This document shows positions 25,037 to 33,254 of a stretch of DNA of 64,000 nt, piece by piece. Source of the stretch: Phycicoccus sp. Soil802 (lineage in GTDB: Bacteria; Actinomycetota; Actinomycetes; Actinomycetales; Dermatophilaceae); the NCBI RefSeq assembly GCF_001429605.1, contig NZ_LMSS01000006.1, forward strand, positions 163,180 to 227,179. Reading direction: 5' to 3'. The notes beneath the pieces are model-generated. The model was given only the letters and a program-made list of their open reading frames with translations, made no database searches and was not told where the DNA came from. The position numbers and the translations under genes are program-made. The first letter of the stretch is position 1, and each line of letters starts with the position of its first letter.

Positions 25037-26130
25037 ACGGCGCCGAGCTGGGTGACGTCCTGCTGCGGGTGCTCCCCGTCCTCATCTTCTTCGTGGCGAT
25101 CACGGTGGTGGCCGAGATCGCCGACGCCGCAGGGGTGTTCGACGTCGCGGGCCACTGGGCGTCCCGGGCCGGGCGGCATCGCACGCCCGTGCTGTGGCTG
25201 CTGTTCGTCCTCGTCGCCGTGGCGTGCACGGTCGTCCTCAGCCTCGACACGACGGCAGTCCTGCTCACCCCGGTCGGCCTGGCCATCGCCGCCCAGCTCG
25301 GGATCTCCCCCGTGCCGTTCGCCCTGACGACCTTGTGGATCGCCAACACGGCCAGCCTGTTGCTGCCAGTCTCGAACCTCACCAATCTCCTTGCCCTGCA
25401 TCACTTCGAGCGTTTGGGAGTCGGGCATACCGGCTACATCCGACTGGCCGTCCTGCCGGCAGTGGCCGCGGTGGTCGGGACGGTGCTGGTCCTCTACGTC
25501 GTGCACCGGCGCGAGCTCACGGGTCGCTACCTGCCGGACGCCCCGCCCGACCCGCACGACCAGGTCCTGCTGCGGGTCTCGGCGGCGGTGTGCGTGGCCG
25601 TCGGTCCGCTCTTCGCGGTGGGTCTGCCGCCTGCCTGGGTGTCGGGTGTGGCCGCCATCGTCCTGGTCGTCGCGGCGTGGTCGCGCGACCGCGACCTCGT
25701 GCGGCACCTGAAGGTGCCATGGAAGATGGCGCTGGCGGTGGCCGCCCTCTTCGTCGTGATCGACGCTGCCCTCCAGCTCGGCCTCGAGCCCGCCCTCGCC
25801 GCGCTGGCCGGAGAAGGCACGTCGGCCGCAGACCTGGCGCAGGTGGCCGGTGCGGGCGCGGTGGCCGCGAACGCCGTGAACAACCTGCCCGCCTACATCG
25901 CCCTCGAGTCGGTGACCTCGGACGCCCCGCAACGCCTGATGGCGCTGCTCATCGGGGTCAACGTCGCGCCGCTGGTGACACCGTGGGCCTCGCTGGCGAC
26001 GCTGCTGTGGGCGCAGCGGTGCCGGGCCCGGGGCCTCCAGATCTCGATGCGCTCGCTCGCCGTGCAAGGGCTCCTGTGCAGCGTCGTGGCGGGCGGCCTG
26101 TCGCTCGGCGCCCTGGTCGTCACCTCCTGA
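25033..26130 (+). CDS. ArsB/NhaD-type ion transporter, 365 aa
   Basis: Starts at the GTG overlapping the yaaA stop. About ten membrane segments. Conserved stretches are VVLSLDTTAVLLTPVGLAIA and TLWIANTASLLLPVSNLTN in the first half and AGAGAVAANAVNNLPAYIAL in the second half. They are the paired re-entrant substrate motifs of the ion transporter (IT) superfamily, ArsB/CitM/NhaD branch. The ASLLLPVSNLTNLL motif most resembles arsenite permease ArsB. No arsR or arsC lies nearby, so arsenite export is only one possibility, Na+/H+ or dicarboxylate transport being others. The protein is short for the family (ArsB is about 430). Confidence 0.82.
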   Translation: MNGAELGDVLLRVLPVLIFFVAITVVAEIADAAGVFDVAGHWASRAGRHRTPVLWLLFVLVAVACTVVLSLDTTAVLLTPVGLAIAAQLGISPVPFALTTLWIANTASLLLPVSNLTNLLALHHFERLGVGHTGYIRLAVLPAVAAVVGTVLVLYVVHRRELTGRYLPDAPPDPHDQVLLRVSAAVCVAVGPLFAVGLPPAWVSGVAAIVLVVAAWSRDRDLVRHLKVPWKMALAVAALFVVIDAALQLGLEPALAALAGEGTSAADLAQVAGAGAVAANAVNNLPAYIALESVTSDAPQRLMALLIGVNVAPLVTPWASLATLLWAQRCRARGLQISMRSLAVQGLLCSVVAGGLSLGALVVTS

Positions 26131-26197
26131 CTGGGGGATCCGCCGACCCCGCAACCTGGGCACCCTCGGGAGCGCTCAGGTGGCGGGCCCAGGTGGT

Positions 26198-27433
26198 TCA
26201 GTCGTCGAGCAGCCTGGCCAGGGCCTCCTCGCGACGACGGGCCACGACTCGCTCGTCACTGACGATGGCCGGCACCGGCGCGAGCATCACGACGAGCAGA
26301 CACCACGGCACCCCGACACCGGCGGCGGCGAGGACGACGGCGAGCGTGAGGAGCGCCAGGGCCGCGGCTCCGTTGCGCAGGGCCGCCTGGTCCAGCCCCA
26401 CGAGCACGGCGTAGAGGGCGGCGAGGCACAGGCCGAAGACCGCCACCGGCCCGGCCGTGGCCAGGACCACGCCGACCGGGCCGAGCTCCGACTCGCCCTC
26501 GAGGTAGTAGGCGGCGACGTGCAGGCCCGCGCCCGTGGCGGCGATCGACATGAAGACGGCGATGTGGCCGTAGCCCCAGCGGAAGCCGAGCGGGCGCCTG
26601 CGGTGCAGCACCTCCGCGGACGGCAGCGTGAAGTACAGCCACCACATGCTGAAGGCCAGCCCGGTGCCGGCCAGACCGAGCACGACGACGTCGACGCTGA
26701 GCCCGTGCTGCTTCTCCACCAGCACCGACAGCGCGGCGATGGTGCCGAGGAGGCACTCCCCGAGCGCGATGATGGCGAGCAGGCCGTGCCGCTCGGCCAC
26801 GTGGTGCGCGTGCCACGGCGTGCCGCCGCGACGCCGCTCCGCGAACAGTGGCCCGCCGAGCTCCACGACGTAGAGCGGGAGCATCAGGACGAAGGTCTGC
26901 CACGGGGTCGTGTGCAGGGCGATGAGGGCCACCCAGCCGACCTGGGCGAGGGCGATGGCCTTCGCGTAGGCCAAGCAGGCCGACCGCCGGGCCGGGTCCT
27001 GCTTCGCGGCCCGCAGCCACTGGAAGACCATCGCGAGGCGCATGATCACGTAGCCGGCCACCATCAGGCCGTTGTCGAGGTGCTCCCCGTGCTCGAGCGA
27101 GGCGAACAGCGGAGGGATGCCGATGGCCAGGACGAGCACCCCGACCATCTGGACCATGGTGGTGACGCGGAACAGCCAGTCGTCGGTGTCGTAGGCCGAG
27201 GCGAACCAGGTGAAGTTGATCCACGCCCAGACGATCGCGAACATGCTGAAGACGAAGCCGACCAGCCCGCTGGAGAGGTGGCCGGCCGCGACGGCGTGGG
27301 AGAACTGCGCGGAGGCAGCGCTGAACGCGAGGACGAAGCTGAGGTCGAAGAACAGCTCGAGCGGCGTCGCGGTGCGGTGCGACTCGTCCTCGCTCCGACC
27401 GGTCATCCTGCTGAGCCGGTGCGTCGTGGCCAT
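26198..27433 (-). CDS. ltrA: Low temperature requirement protein A (LtrA) family membrane protein
   Basis: 411 aa. The N-terminal pattern TPLELFFDLSFVLAFSAASA is the LtrA family hallmark, followed by FVFSMFAIVWAWINFTWFAS and about twelve membrane helices. HTTPWQTFVLMLPLYVVELG and ERHGLLAIIALGECLLG are further family blocks. In Listeria a mutant is cold-sensitive, and the biochemical role is unknown. ATG at 27433 is used; a second ATG at 27403 is possible and neither has a strong ribosome-binding site. Convergent with the transporter before it. Confidence 0.88.
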   Translation of the reverse strand: MATTHRLSRMTGRSEDESHRTATPLELFFDLSFVLAFSAASAQFSHAVAAGHLSSGLVGFVFSMFAIVWAWINFTWFASAYDTDDWLFRVTTMVQMVGVLVLAIGIPPLFASLEHGEHLDNGLMVAGYVIMRLAMVFQWLRAAKQDPARRSACLAYAKAIALAQVGWVALIALHTTPWQTFVLMLPLYVVELGGPLFAERRRGGTPWHAHHVAERHGLLAIIALGECLLGTIAALSVLVEKQHGLSVDVVVLGLAGTGLAFSMWWLYFTLPSAEVLHRRRPLGFRWGYGHIAVFMSIAATGAGLHVAAYYLEGESELGPVGVVLATAGPVAVFGLCLAALYAVLVGLDQAALRNGAAALALLTLAVVLAAAGVGVPWCLLVVMLAPVPAIVSDERVVARRREEALARLLDD

Positions 27434-27469
27434 GCGGGCAGCCTAGGGGTGCCGGGTGCCGGGTGCCGG

Positions 27470-28669
27470 TCAGCCGAGGCCGCGGACGAGGTCCTCGATC
27501 ACGTCCAGGGGGTCCTCGAGCCCGACCGAGATCCGGACCGTGCCGTCGGTGATGCCGACGGCGGCGCGCGCCTCGGGGGTGAGCCGTCGGTGGGTCGTGG
27601 TGGCCGGGTGGGTCACCATCGACTTGGCGTCACCGAGGTTGTTGCTGATGTCGACGACCCGGAGCCCGTTCATCAGCGCGAACGCCTCGTCCTTGCCGCC
27701 GTCGATCTCGAACGTCACCACCGTGCCCCCGCCGAGCATCTGGCGCCGGGCCAGGTCGTGCTGGGGGTGCGATGGCAGCCACGGGAACAGCACCTTCGTC
27801 ACGCGGGGGTGGGCCTCGAGCGCCTCCGCGACGGCCAGCGCGTTGGCGGCCTGCTTCTCGACCCGCAGCGACAGCGTCTCGAGCCCCTTGACCAGGACCC
27901 ACGCGTTGAACGGCGACATCGACGGTCCGGTGTGCCGCATGAGGTTCTTGACCGGACCGTTGACGAACTCCGACGTGCCGAGCACCGCGCCACCGAGCGT
28001 GCGGCCCTGGCCGTCGATGTGCTTGGTCGCGGAGTACACGACGATGTCGGCGCCGTGGTCGAGCGGCTTGGAGAAGACCGGCGTGCCGAAGACGTTGTCG
28101 ACGACCACCTGGGCGCCGGCCGCATGGGCGAGGTCGGACACCGCGCGCATGTCGACGAGCTCCTGCATCGGGTTGCTCGGCGTCTCGAAGAACACCGCCT
28201 GGGTCGGCACCGACAGCGCCTCGCGCCACTGGTCGAGGTCGGGCCCGTCGACGAACACCGTCTCGACGCCCCACCGCGGGAGGATCTCGTCGAGGATGAC
28301 GAAGCAGGAGCCGAACAGGCCGCGCGACGAGACGACCCGGTCGCCCTGGCCCAACAGGGCGGCCAGCGCGACGAACACCGCCGACATCCCCGAGGCCGTG
28401 GCGAAGCAGGCCTCGGCGCCCTCGAGCTGGCGCAGCCGCTCCTCGAACATGGTGACCGTCGGGTTGCCGTAGCGGCTGTAGATGAAGTGGTCGACCTCGT
28501 CCTTGAACGCCGCCTCGGCCTGCTCGGCGCTCTCGTAGACGAAGCCCGACGTCAGGTAGAGCGCCTCGGCGGTCTCGTCGAAGTTGCTGCGCGCCAGACC
28601 GCCTCGCACGGCCACCGTGTCGGGGCGGAACGCCTGGCCCGCCCCGGTCTCCGGGGTCAGCTCGCTCAT
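27470..28669 (-). CDS. metZ: O-succinylhomoserine sulfhydrylase
   Basis: 399 aa. PLP enzyme of methionine synthesis, replacing the succinyl group of O-succinylhomoserine with sulfide to give homocysteine. The internal aldimine Lys is K216 in VYSATKHIDGQGR. YSRYGNPTV at 64-72, TASGMSAVF at 91-99 and the PSNPMQELVD substrate loop are typical of MetZ rather than MetB or cystathionine gamma-lyase. The ATG at 28669 overlaps the TGA of the rhodanese gene by 4 bp. This metZ-rhodanese pairing is common in actinobacteria and suggests that the rhodanese helps deliver sulfide or sulfane sulfur. Confidence 0.93.
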   Translation of the reverse strand: MSELTPETGAGQAFRPDTVAVRGGLARSNFDETAEALYLTSGFVYESAEQAEAAFKDEVDHFIYSRYGNPTVTMFEERLRQLEGAEACFATASGMSAVFVALAALLGQGDRVVSSRGLFGSCFVILDEILPRWGVETVFVDGPDLDQWREALSVPTQAVFFETPSNPMQELVDMRAVSDLAHAAGAQVVVDNVFGTPVFSKPLDHGADIVVYSATKHIDGQGRTLGGAVLGTSEFVNGPVKNLMRHTGPSMSPFNAWVLVKGLETLSLRVEKQAANALAVAEALEAHPRVTKVLFPWLPSHPQHDLARRQMLGGGTVVTFEIDGGKDEAFALMNGLRVVDISNNLGDAKSMVTHPATTTHRRLTPEARAAVGITDGTVRISVGLEDPLDVIEDLVRGLG

Positions 28670-29124
28670 CCCTGCCGCCAGGGCAGTCCGGCGTTCTTCC
28701 ACCCGGAGACGGCCCGGTGGTGCTGCTCGTCGTGCGGTCCCTCGAAGCCCTCGAGGACGTTGTAGGACGGGCCGAGCCCGGCCCGGGTCGCCGCCTTGGC
28801 CGCGGCCACCGACCGCACCCCGGACCGGCAGATGAAGTAGATCGGCGCACCGTCCGGCAGGCCGGCGTCCTGGAGCTGCTCGACGAAGTCACCGTTGACC
28901 GCCCCGTCGGGGTAGCGCTGCCACTCGACACAGACGACGCGCTTGCCCAGGGCACTCAGGTCGGGCAGCCCGACGTAGCTCCACTCGGCGGTCGTGCGCA
29001 CGTCGACGAGGACCGCGTCGTCGTCGGCCGCCAGGGCGGCATACGCGTCGTCGGGGGTGACGTCGCCGGCGTAGCTGCTCGGGACGGCGGGGGTGGGGTC
29101 AGCGTCGATGGACTCCGCGCTCAT
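28666..29124 (-). CDS. Rhodanese-like sulfurtransferase
   Basis: 152 aa, single rhodanese domain. VLVDVRTTAEWSYVGLP starts the fold and the active loop CRSGVRS (C99) matches the six-residue CxxGxR loop that carries the persulfide. Encoded directly upstream of metZ with a 4-bp overlap, which supports a role in sulfur supply for homocysteine formation. No signal peptide, cytoplasmic. Confidence 0.92.
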   Translation of the reverse strand: MSAESIDADPTPAVPSSYAGDVTPDDAYAALAADDDAVLVDVRTTAEWSYVGLPDLSALGKRVVCVEWQRYPDGAVNGDFVEQLQDAGLPDGAPIYFICRSGVRSVAAAKAATRAGLGPSYNVLEGFEGPHDEQHHRAVSGWKNAGLPWRQG

Positions 29125-29173
29125 GCCGCCAGCCTAGAACTCTCGCCACATGGCGAGACGAGGGGCCCACCTC

Positions 29174-29198
29174 GTGGACGTCTTCGCGCGACGTCCAC
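29174..29198 (-). terminator. 9-bp hairpin downstream of the RNase H/phosphatase gene
   Basis: GTGGACGTC and GACGTCCAC around a seven-base loop. It is located 18 bp after the stop at 29216 (leftward) and before the rhodanese-metZ operon. Confidence 0.6.
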
Positions 29199-29215
29199 AC
29201 CGGGCGCGGAAGCTG

Positions 29216-30388
29216 TCAGGTCCGGTTGGTGAAGGCGACCGAGACGTTGCCGTCCGGCCAGACCTCGAGCGCAGTCAGCGAGCCGGGCGCTGCGGCGAGC
29301 CGCCAGACCTTGTCGTGCGGGATGCCCAGCACGTGCGCGAGCACGCACATGATCGGCTTGCGGTGGCACACGACGACGGTGGTGCCGCCCGCGGCGACGA
29401 CGCGGTCGAAGGCCGCCACCACCCGCGCGGCGAGCTGGTCGTGCGACTCCCCACCCGGACGGGCGTATGCCGCGTCGACCCGGAGCGCGGTCAGCGCCTC
29501 GGCCTGGTCGCGGACCAGGTCAGGGATGCTGGCGCCGTCCCAGTCGCCGAAGTCCTGCTCGTCCCAGTCGGCGTCGACCGACGGCGTCACGCCGATGGCC
29601 TCCGCGACCGCCGCGCCGGTCTCCCTGGCCCTGGCCAGTGACGAGGTGACCACCCGGGCCGGGGAGCCACCCAGCAGGTGGGCGGTGGCCCGACCGGCGG
29701 CGGCGGCCTGCGCCTGCCCGGCGGTGTTGAGCGAGGGGTCGGAGCCACCCCGGCCGTCGAGGCGCGAGGCTTCCGTGAAGTCGGTGACGCCGTGGCGCAC
29801 CAGCACGATGCGGGTCGGCGTGCCCTCCCCCGGGCCGGGTGGGGCCGGGCTGGGCGCGGGGTCGATGACCTCGTCGACCACCTCGGCCACGGTCGCGGCG
29901 TCGGACGAGCTGCCCTCGCCCTCGCCCGCGCCCCCACCGACGAGCATCCGGTCGATGGTCCGGCCGTCCATGCCGTCGTTGGACAACGCGTCGGCGTCCT
30001 TGTTGCGCTCCCGCGGGATCCAGGTGAACGACACCGACCCGCCGGCGGCGCTGATCTGCGCGGCCAGGTCGCGCGCCTCGAGCGCGAGCTGGCGCATGTC
30101 GGGGTGCTTGATCTTCCAGCGCCCCGCCATCTGCTCGACGACCAGCTTGGAGTCCATCCGCACCTCGACGTCGGCGCTCGCGTCGATCCGCAGCACCGCG
30201 CCGAGCCCGGCGATCAGCCCGGAGTACTCCGCGACGTTGTTCGACTCCTTGCCCAGTGGGGCGGCGCCTTCCCAGAGCACCCGGCCGCTGGCACCGTCGC
30301 GCACCAGTGCGCCGTAGCCCGCGACCCCGGGGTTGCCGCGGGAGCCGCCGTCAGCCTCGACGACGAGGGTGCGTCCACTCGCCGGCAC
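29216..30388 (-). CDS. Bifunctional RNase HI / acid phosphatase (Rv2228c type)
   Basis: 390 aa, two domains. Residues 1-145 are RNase HI with the acidic set D13 (VVEADGGSRGNPG), E54 (NNVAEYSG), D79 (VRMDSKLV) and a C-terminal Asp in NKDADALSN. It cuts RNA in RNA/DNA hybrids. A Ser/Gly/Pro-rich linker (about 150-190) leads to a histidine phosphatase domain with the catalytic RHG at 198-200 and a late GGESHDQL. In M. tuberculosis Rv2228c the second domain acts as alpha-ribazole phosphatase (CobC). The gene order with the zinc-ribbon and nif3 genes is the same as in M. tuberculosis. Confidence 0.95.
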   Translation of the reverse strand: MPASGRTLVVEADGGSRGNPGVAGYGALVRDGASGRVLWEGAAPLGKESNNVAEYSGLIAGLGAVLRIDASADVEVRMDSKLVVEQMAGRWKIKHPDMRQLALEARDLAAQISAAGGSVSFTWIPRERNKDADALSNDGMDGRTIDRMLVGGGAGEGEGSSSDAATVAEVVDEVIDPAPSPAPPGPGEGTPTRIVLVRHGVTDFTEASRLDGRGGSDPSLNTAGQAQAAAAGRATAHLLGGSPARVVTSSLARARETGAAVAEAIGVTPSVDADWDEQDFGDWDGASIPDLVRDQAEALTALRVDAAYARPGGESHDQLAARVVAAFDRVVAAGGTTVVVCHRKPIMCVLAHVLGIPHDKVWRLAAAPGSLTALEVWPDGNVSVAFTNRT

Positions 30389-30391
30389 GGG

Positions 30392-31132
30392 TCAGAGGCC
30401 GGACTCGGCGGTGCGCACGAGGATGCGGCGGCACTCCTCGCACCGGAGCAGCTCGTCAGCAGGAGCCGCCTTGATGCGGTTCATGTCGACGTTGTTGAGC
30501 TCGAGCTGGCAGCCACCGCACCGGCGCTGGCGCAGCGGGGCGGCACCGAGGCCACCGCTCTGCGCCCGGATCTTCTCGTAGAGGGCGACCAGGTCCTCGC
30601 CGACCCCGGCCACGATGTCCGCCCGCGGCGCGGCGACCCTGACGGCCTCGGCCTCGAGGTCGGCGAGCGCGGCGTCGCGGGCCTCGGTGGCCGCGGTCAG
30701 CTGCTCGGTGAGCGTCGCGCGCTCGGCGTCCAGCTGCGTGACCGCCGACTCCGCGTCCTCGGCGCGCTCCATCACCTCGAGCTCGACGTCCTCCAGCTCG
30801 GACTGCCGCCGGACCAGCGAGGTGAGCTCGTGCTGGATCGCCTGGAGGTCCTTGGCGGAGCCGGTGCCGGCGTCGAGGCGGGCCTGGTCGCGAGCCGCGC
30901 GGTCGCGGACCAGCTGCACGTCGCCCTCGGCCTTGGCGACCTCGCGCTGGATGTCGCCCAGCTCGGTCCTGGCCCGCACCAGCAGCGAGTCGAGGCCCTC
31001 GGCCTTGGTCTCGAGGTCGGCCAGCCGGGCGTGCTCGGGCAGGCTCTTGCGGGCGTGCTCGATCTGGTCGAGACGGGTGTCTATCGCCTGCAGGTCGAGC
31101 AGTCGCCACTGACGGGACGGGTCGGCTTTCAG
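30392..31132 (-). CDS. C4-type zinc ribbon / coiled-coil protein (Rv2229c type), probable CTG start
   Basis: 246 aa. A long coiled coil (residues about 15-165, heptads rich in Leu, Arg, Glu and Ala) is followed by a zinc ribbon with RRCGGC and LRCEEC as the two Cys pairs. The family begins with (M)KAxPxxQxxLLxLQxxDT, and here that conserved block starts LKADPSRQWRLLDLQAIDTR at a CTG. The CTG has a GGAGG six bases upstream and overlaps the nif3 stop as CTGA, so it is my chosen start. Upstream in-frame GTG (31183) would add 17 unconserved residues. Related proteins have been proposed as RNA- or ribosome-binding; the role is not settled. Confidence 0.85.
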   Translation of the reverse strand: MKADPSRQWRLLDLQAIDTRLDQIEHARKSLPEHARLADLETKAEGLDSLLVRARTELGDIQREVAKAEGDVQLVRDRAARDQARLDAGTGSAKDLQAIQHELTSLVRRQSELEDVELEVMERAEDAESAVTQLDAERATLTEQLTAATEARDAALADLEAEAVRVAAPRADIVAGVGEDLVALYEKIRAQSGGLGAAPLRQRRCGGCQLELNNVDMNRIKAAPADELLRCEECRRILVRTAESGL

Positions 31133-31989
31133 GACGTACCTCCAGGGCCAGCGGGCGGTTCGGCTCCGACCACGAAGTCCCACGGGTCGGTGCGCAGTGT
31201 TGAGATGTGGGTCTCCACCTTAGAGGTGCCGTCGCCGGTCGCCGCAATCGCCGCCCGCACCCGCTCCGCGGCGCCGGCCAGCCACAGCGACTCGGTCGCC
31301 CAGTGGCCGGCATCGACGATGTAGGGCGGGCCGCCCCGGGCCTCCTCCCGCGCCTCGAGGACGGGGTGGTGCCGCAGGTCGGCCGTGACGTAGACATCGG
31401 CCCGACTGGCCCGGACGTGGTCGAAGAGGTCGTCGCCGGCGCCCCCCATCACGGCGATGCGTTCCACCCGCGCGTCGGGTGGCCCGGCGACCCGGAGCCC
31501 ACCCGGGGAGGGCGGCAGGGCGGCATACAGCGAGGCGGTGAACTCGGCCAGCGTGACGGGTGGGTTCAGCCGGCCCACCCGGCCCAGCGCCTGTCCTTCG
31601 ACGACGGCGAGGGGCTCGACGTCGGTGAGGCCGCAGGCCTGCGCCAGCGCGTCGTTGACGCCCGGCTGCGCGACGTCGGCGTTCGTGTGCGCGACGTAGA
31701 GCGCGAGGTCGTTGACCACGAGCGCGGTGACCGTGGCGCCCTTGGCGCCGGTCGTCGCCACGCTGTGTATGCCGCGCAGCAGCAACGGGTGGTGCGTCAC
31801 CACCAGGTCGGCCCCGAGGGCTCGCGCCTCCTCGACGACCGCGAGCGTCGGGTCCACCGCGAAGTGGATCCGGCGGACGGGTTGGCTGAGGTCACCGGCC
31901 ACCAGCCCGACCTGGTCCCAGGACTGGGCGGTCGACGGTGGGTAGAGGTGGTCGAGCACCCGGACGACCTCGGCGAGGGTGGTCTGCAT
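31129..31989 (-). CDS. Nif3-like dinuclear metal centre protein (DUF34)
   Basis: 286 aa, single Nif3 domain without the PII insert of some members. SWDQVGLVAGD and VVTHHPLLLRG (H66-H67) supply metal ligands of the hexameric toroid, and VAHTNADVAQPGVNDALA adds another. The C-terminal VDAGHWATES contains the late His. GTP cyclohydrolase I type 2 is an older name; the true role is unknown. The ATG lies 1 bp after the 3' end of tRNA-Val on the same strand, so no ribosome-binding site fits in the leader. See findings. Confidence 0.92.
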   Translation of the reverse strand: MQTTLAEVVRVLDHLYPPSTAQSWDQVGLVAGDLSQPVRRIHFAVDPTLAVVEEARALGADLVVTHHPLLLRGIHSVATTGAKGATVTALVVNDLALYVAHTNADVAQPGVNDALAQACGLTDVEPLAVVEGQALGRVGRLNPPVTLAEFTASLYAALPPSPGGLRVAGPPDARVERIAVMGGAGDDLFDHVRASRADVYVTADLRHHPVLEAREEARGGPPYIVDAGHWATESLWLAGAAERVRAAIAATGDGTSKVETHISTLRTDPWDFVVGAEPPAGPGGTS

Positions 31990-31990
31990 G

Positions 31991-32063
31991 TGGGCCCGGC
32001 CGGGCTCGAACCGACGACATCCACGGTGTAAACGTGGCGCTCTACCAACTGAGCTACAGGCCC
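31991..32063 (-). tRNA. tRNA-Val (anticodon TAC)
   Basis: 73 nt cloverleaf: acceptor GGGCCTG/CGGGCCC, D stem GCTC/GAGC, anticodon stem CCACG/CGTGG with loop TTTACAC (TAC reads GTA and GTG), and T arm GTCGG-TTCGAGC-CCGGC. The CCA end is not encoded. The nif3 start codon follows after one base. Confidence 0.96.
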
Positions 32064-32154
32064 CGTGTCGTCACGTCGCGGGACACGCCACGATCGGACA
32101 GCGGCGTCATTCTGTCAGGTCGCCGCGTCCGCCGCGTCCAGTCGTTGCCGGGTG

Positions 32155-32625
32155 TCAGCCGCGCAGCTCAGCCAGGGCGGCGTGGTAGCCGGTGAAGTCG
32201 CGGGCCTGACCGATCTCGTTGACCAGGCTCCACCGCACGATGCCCTCGGTGTCGATGAGGAAGGTGCCGCGCAGCGCGGCGCCGGCCTGCTCGTTGAAGA
32301 TGCCGTACTGCCGGGCGACCGCTCCGTGCGGCCAGTAGTCGGACAGGAGGGGGAAGAAGTAGCCCTCCTTGTCGGCCCACGCACGCTGGCTGAACATGTG
32401 GTCGCACGAGGCCGCGAGCACCTGCACGTCATCGCCGACGAACCCCCCGAGGTCGTCGCGGATCTCGCAGAGCTCGCCCGTGCAGATGCCCGAGAAGGCG
32501 AACGGGTAGAAGACCAGGACGACGTTCTTGGTGCCACGGAACTCGGCCAGCGAGAACTCCTGGCCGTTCTGGTCCCTGAGGCTGAAGTCCGGGGCCGGGG
32601 TGCCCACTGCGATCGGTGACGTCAT
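32155..32625 (-). CDS. ahpE: AhpE-type peroxiredoxin
   Basis: 156 aa. The peroxidatic Cys is C48 in FYPFAFSGICTGELCEIRD, the motif of the AhpE subfamily (AFSGICTGEL in M. tuberculosis). A second Cys at 53 follows directly, and there is no conventional C-terminal resolving Cys. Reduces hydroperoxides and peroxynitrite in the cytoplasm, in mycobacteria with mycothiol-linked partners. Located next to DUF3052 as in M. tuberculosis (Rv2238c-Rv2239c). Confidence 0.93.
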   Translation of the reverse strand: MTSPIAVGTPAPDFSLRDQNGQEFSLAEFRGTKNVVLVFYPFAFSGICTGELCEIRDDLGGFVGDDVQVLAASCDHMFSQRAWADKEGYFFPLLSDYWPHGAVARQYGIFNEQAGAALRGTFLIDTEGIVRWSLVNEIGQARDFTGYHAALAELRG

Positions 32626-32647
32626 GGTCGGCAGTCTGCCAGCGAGG

Positions 32648-33073
32648 TCAACGCCGTCCGGTCTTGGGTGCGACCAGCTTGGTCGCGGTCCAGTCGTCGC
32701 AGGCGTTGACGGTGCCCGAGGTGTGCAGGCCAGCGGTGGTCGCAGCCTCCTCGATGTCGCTCGCCTCGACGTGGCCGCGGCGACCGGCCTTGAGGGTCAG
32801 GACGACGACCGAGCCACCGTCGCCGAGGTTGGTCAGGGCGTCGACGACCGCGTCGACGAGGTCTCCGTCGTCCTTGCGCCACCAGATCAGTGACGAGTCG
32901 GCGACGTCCTGGTAGTCCTCGTCCTCGAGGTCGGTGCCGGTCTGGTCCTCGATGGCGAAGCGGAAGTCGTCGTCGACGTCGGAGTCGTAGCCGAACTCCT
33001 GGATCACCTGTCCGGCGGTGAAGCCAAGTCGGCCCACCGATGTCTGCAGCGCAGATTGCGCTGGCGTGGTCAC
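32648..33073 (-). CDS. DUF3052 domain protein (Rv2239c homologue)
   Basis: 141 aa from the GTG at 33073, which has GGAGAAGG just upstream; an ATG at 33085 would make that sequence coding. The conserved blocks are GFTAGQVIQEFGYDSDVDDD, SLIWWRKDDGDLVD and ACDDWTATKLV at the C-terminus. DUF3052 is restricted to actinobacteria, usually beside ahpE and aceE. A role is not known; it is acidic and cytoplasmic. Confidence 0.9.
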   Translation of the reverse strand: MTTPAQSALQTSVGRLGFTAGQVIQEFGYDSDVDDDFRFAIEDQTGTDLEDEDYQDVADSSLIWWRKDDGDLVDAVVDALTNLGDGGSVVVLTLKAGRRGHVEASDIEEAATTAGLHTSGTVNACDDWTATKLVAPKTGRR

Positions 33074-33254
33074 ACCCTTCTCCATCCCCTCGAAGCGGTC
33101 AGTTGCGGGTAAGTCCATCGGGTTGGGCCGGGTTTTTCAACCGAGTCGCCGGAATAGGCACCCTATTCCACCGTGTGGACAAGCACAGGCCCCTGCATGG
33201 ACGGCACAGTCCCACCGCGTGGACCGGGTTGTCGCCGGGGTTAGGGTCGGAACC

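Noticed and set aside
31133-31183. GTG at 31183 as start of the zinc-ribbon gene
   Set aside because: Would add 17 residues with no similarity to the family start and overlap nif3 by 55 bp, with no ribosome-binding site. The CTG is better supported.
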